This document shows, piece by piece, positions 5,011 through 5,274 of a stretch of DNA of 5,274 nt. The notes below the pieces were generated by a model that was not told the DNA's origin, made no database searches, and saw only the letters and a program-made list of their open reading frames with translations. The stretch spans positions 1 through 5,274 of the forward strand of contig JAHISH010000084.1 in assembly GCA_018818365.1 (NCBI GenBank). The letters are read 5' to 3'. A program made the translations under genes and the position numbers. The DNA comes from Candidatus Omnitrophota bacterium (lineage in GTDB: Bacteria; Omnitrophota; Gorgyraeia; Gygaellales; Profunditerraquicolaceae). The first letter of the stretch is position 1, and each line of letters opens with the position of its first letter.

Positions 5011-5274
5011 TTAGTAGTGATAAGCTTATGGCGATTTTTAACGATGAGAGCAAGTTGAGGCGTAAATATGGGCAACTCACCGATAAAATCCAACAAAGAA
5101 TGGCTGAGCTCCGTGCAGCCAATAGCTTATCAGAAATTTCCCAATTCCCTCCTGCGCGTTGTCATGAGCTAAAAGGTTCTTCCAAAGGAAAATTCGCGGT
5201 TAATGTGAGTAGTAATTATAGGCTAATATTCGAACCCAGCAATGATCCTATTCCAGTTAAAGAGGATGGGGGTA
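4998..5274 (+). CDS. higB: HigB-type toxin (RelE/ParE superfamily), 3' end outside the window
   Basis: The 92 visible residues match the HigB family of mRNA-cleaving, ribosome-dependent toxins. They show an N-terminal strand (MDIYFSSDKL), a helical hairpin (about 12-47), then PPARCHELKG (51-60), GKFAVNV (64-70), SSNYRLIFEPSNDPIP (71-86) and KEDGG (88-92), in family order. The missing part should be about 15-25 residues, and a HigA antitoxin gene would be expected just downstream. The ATG at 4998 gives the family N-terminus but has no clear Shine-Dalgarno. An in-frame ATG at 5028 would fit the promoter at 4982-5010 but would delete the first strand. The gene lies 24 nt after the unrecognised frame and next to a palindromic candidate operator. 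It is AT-richer than eno, as is usual for mobile toxin-antitoxin modules. Confidence 0.82.
   Translation, partial: MDIYFSSDKLMAIFNDESKLRRKYGQLTDKIQQRMAELRAANSLSEISQFPPARCHELKGSSKGKFAVNVSSNYRLIFEPSNDPIPVKEDGG

Noticed and set aside
4746..5096. Minus-strand 116-aa ORF
   Set aside because: It overlaps the higB frame and the palindrome. The translation has long Phe/Leu/Ile runs typical of antisense AT-rich DNA. The toxin match on the plus strand is much stronger.

Overview
The window reads as a bacterial chromosomal segment of roughly 50% GC. It has two housekeeping blocks, then an initiator tRNA gene interrupted by a mobile group I intron, then an AT-richer accessory stretch that ends inside a toxin gene. 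The host cannot be fixed from this sequence. The stand-alone FMN glutamate-synthase-like protein, its small Cys-rich partner and the eno-FtsB/DivIC pair would fit an anaerobic candidate lineage such as Omnitrophota. That is a weak inference. Nothing in the housekeeping genes suggests a cyanobacterium.

Region 1 (1-2019): a 550-residue FMN-binding glutamate-synthase-family protein (107-1759) is followed 2 nt later by a 58-residue protein with four cysteines (1762-1938). Each has a strong Shine-Dalgarno sequence. The pair ends at a stem-loop terminator (1973-2019). Both proteins carry a similar N-terminal Cys cluster, which suggests they work together in redox chemistry.

Region 2 (2059-3674): a good sigma-70-type promoter with an extended -10 element drives enolase (eno, 2128-3390). 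A FtsB/DivIC-type cell-division protein (3393-3674) starts 2 nt after the eno stop codon.

Region 3 (3732-4523) is the highlight. A complete tRNA-fMet(CAU) gene is split in the anticodon loop between U33 and C34 by a 643-nt group I intron (3766-4408). Nearly all of the ribozyme can be folded by eye: P1, P2, P3-P8, P9, P9.1 and the terminal G. A PD-(D/E)XK homing endonuclease of the I-Ssp6803I type (3768-4265) occupies the P1 loop. Its reading frame starts 2 nt inside the intron and runs on through P1, P2, P3, P4 and P5 of the ribozyme. The closest precedent I know is the tRNA-fMet intron of the cyanobacterium Synechocystis. The tRNA is followed by a strong intrinsic terminator.

Region 4 (4524-5274) is accessory. 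It holds an unrecognised reading frame with no convincing start, probably a 5'-truncated remnant. After it come a 19-nt perfect palindrome, a near-consensus promoter and a HigB-type toxin gene cut by the window end. This looks like the start of a higBA toxin-antitoxin operon with its operator.
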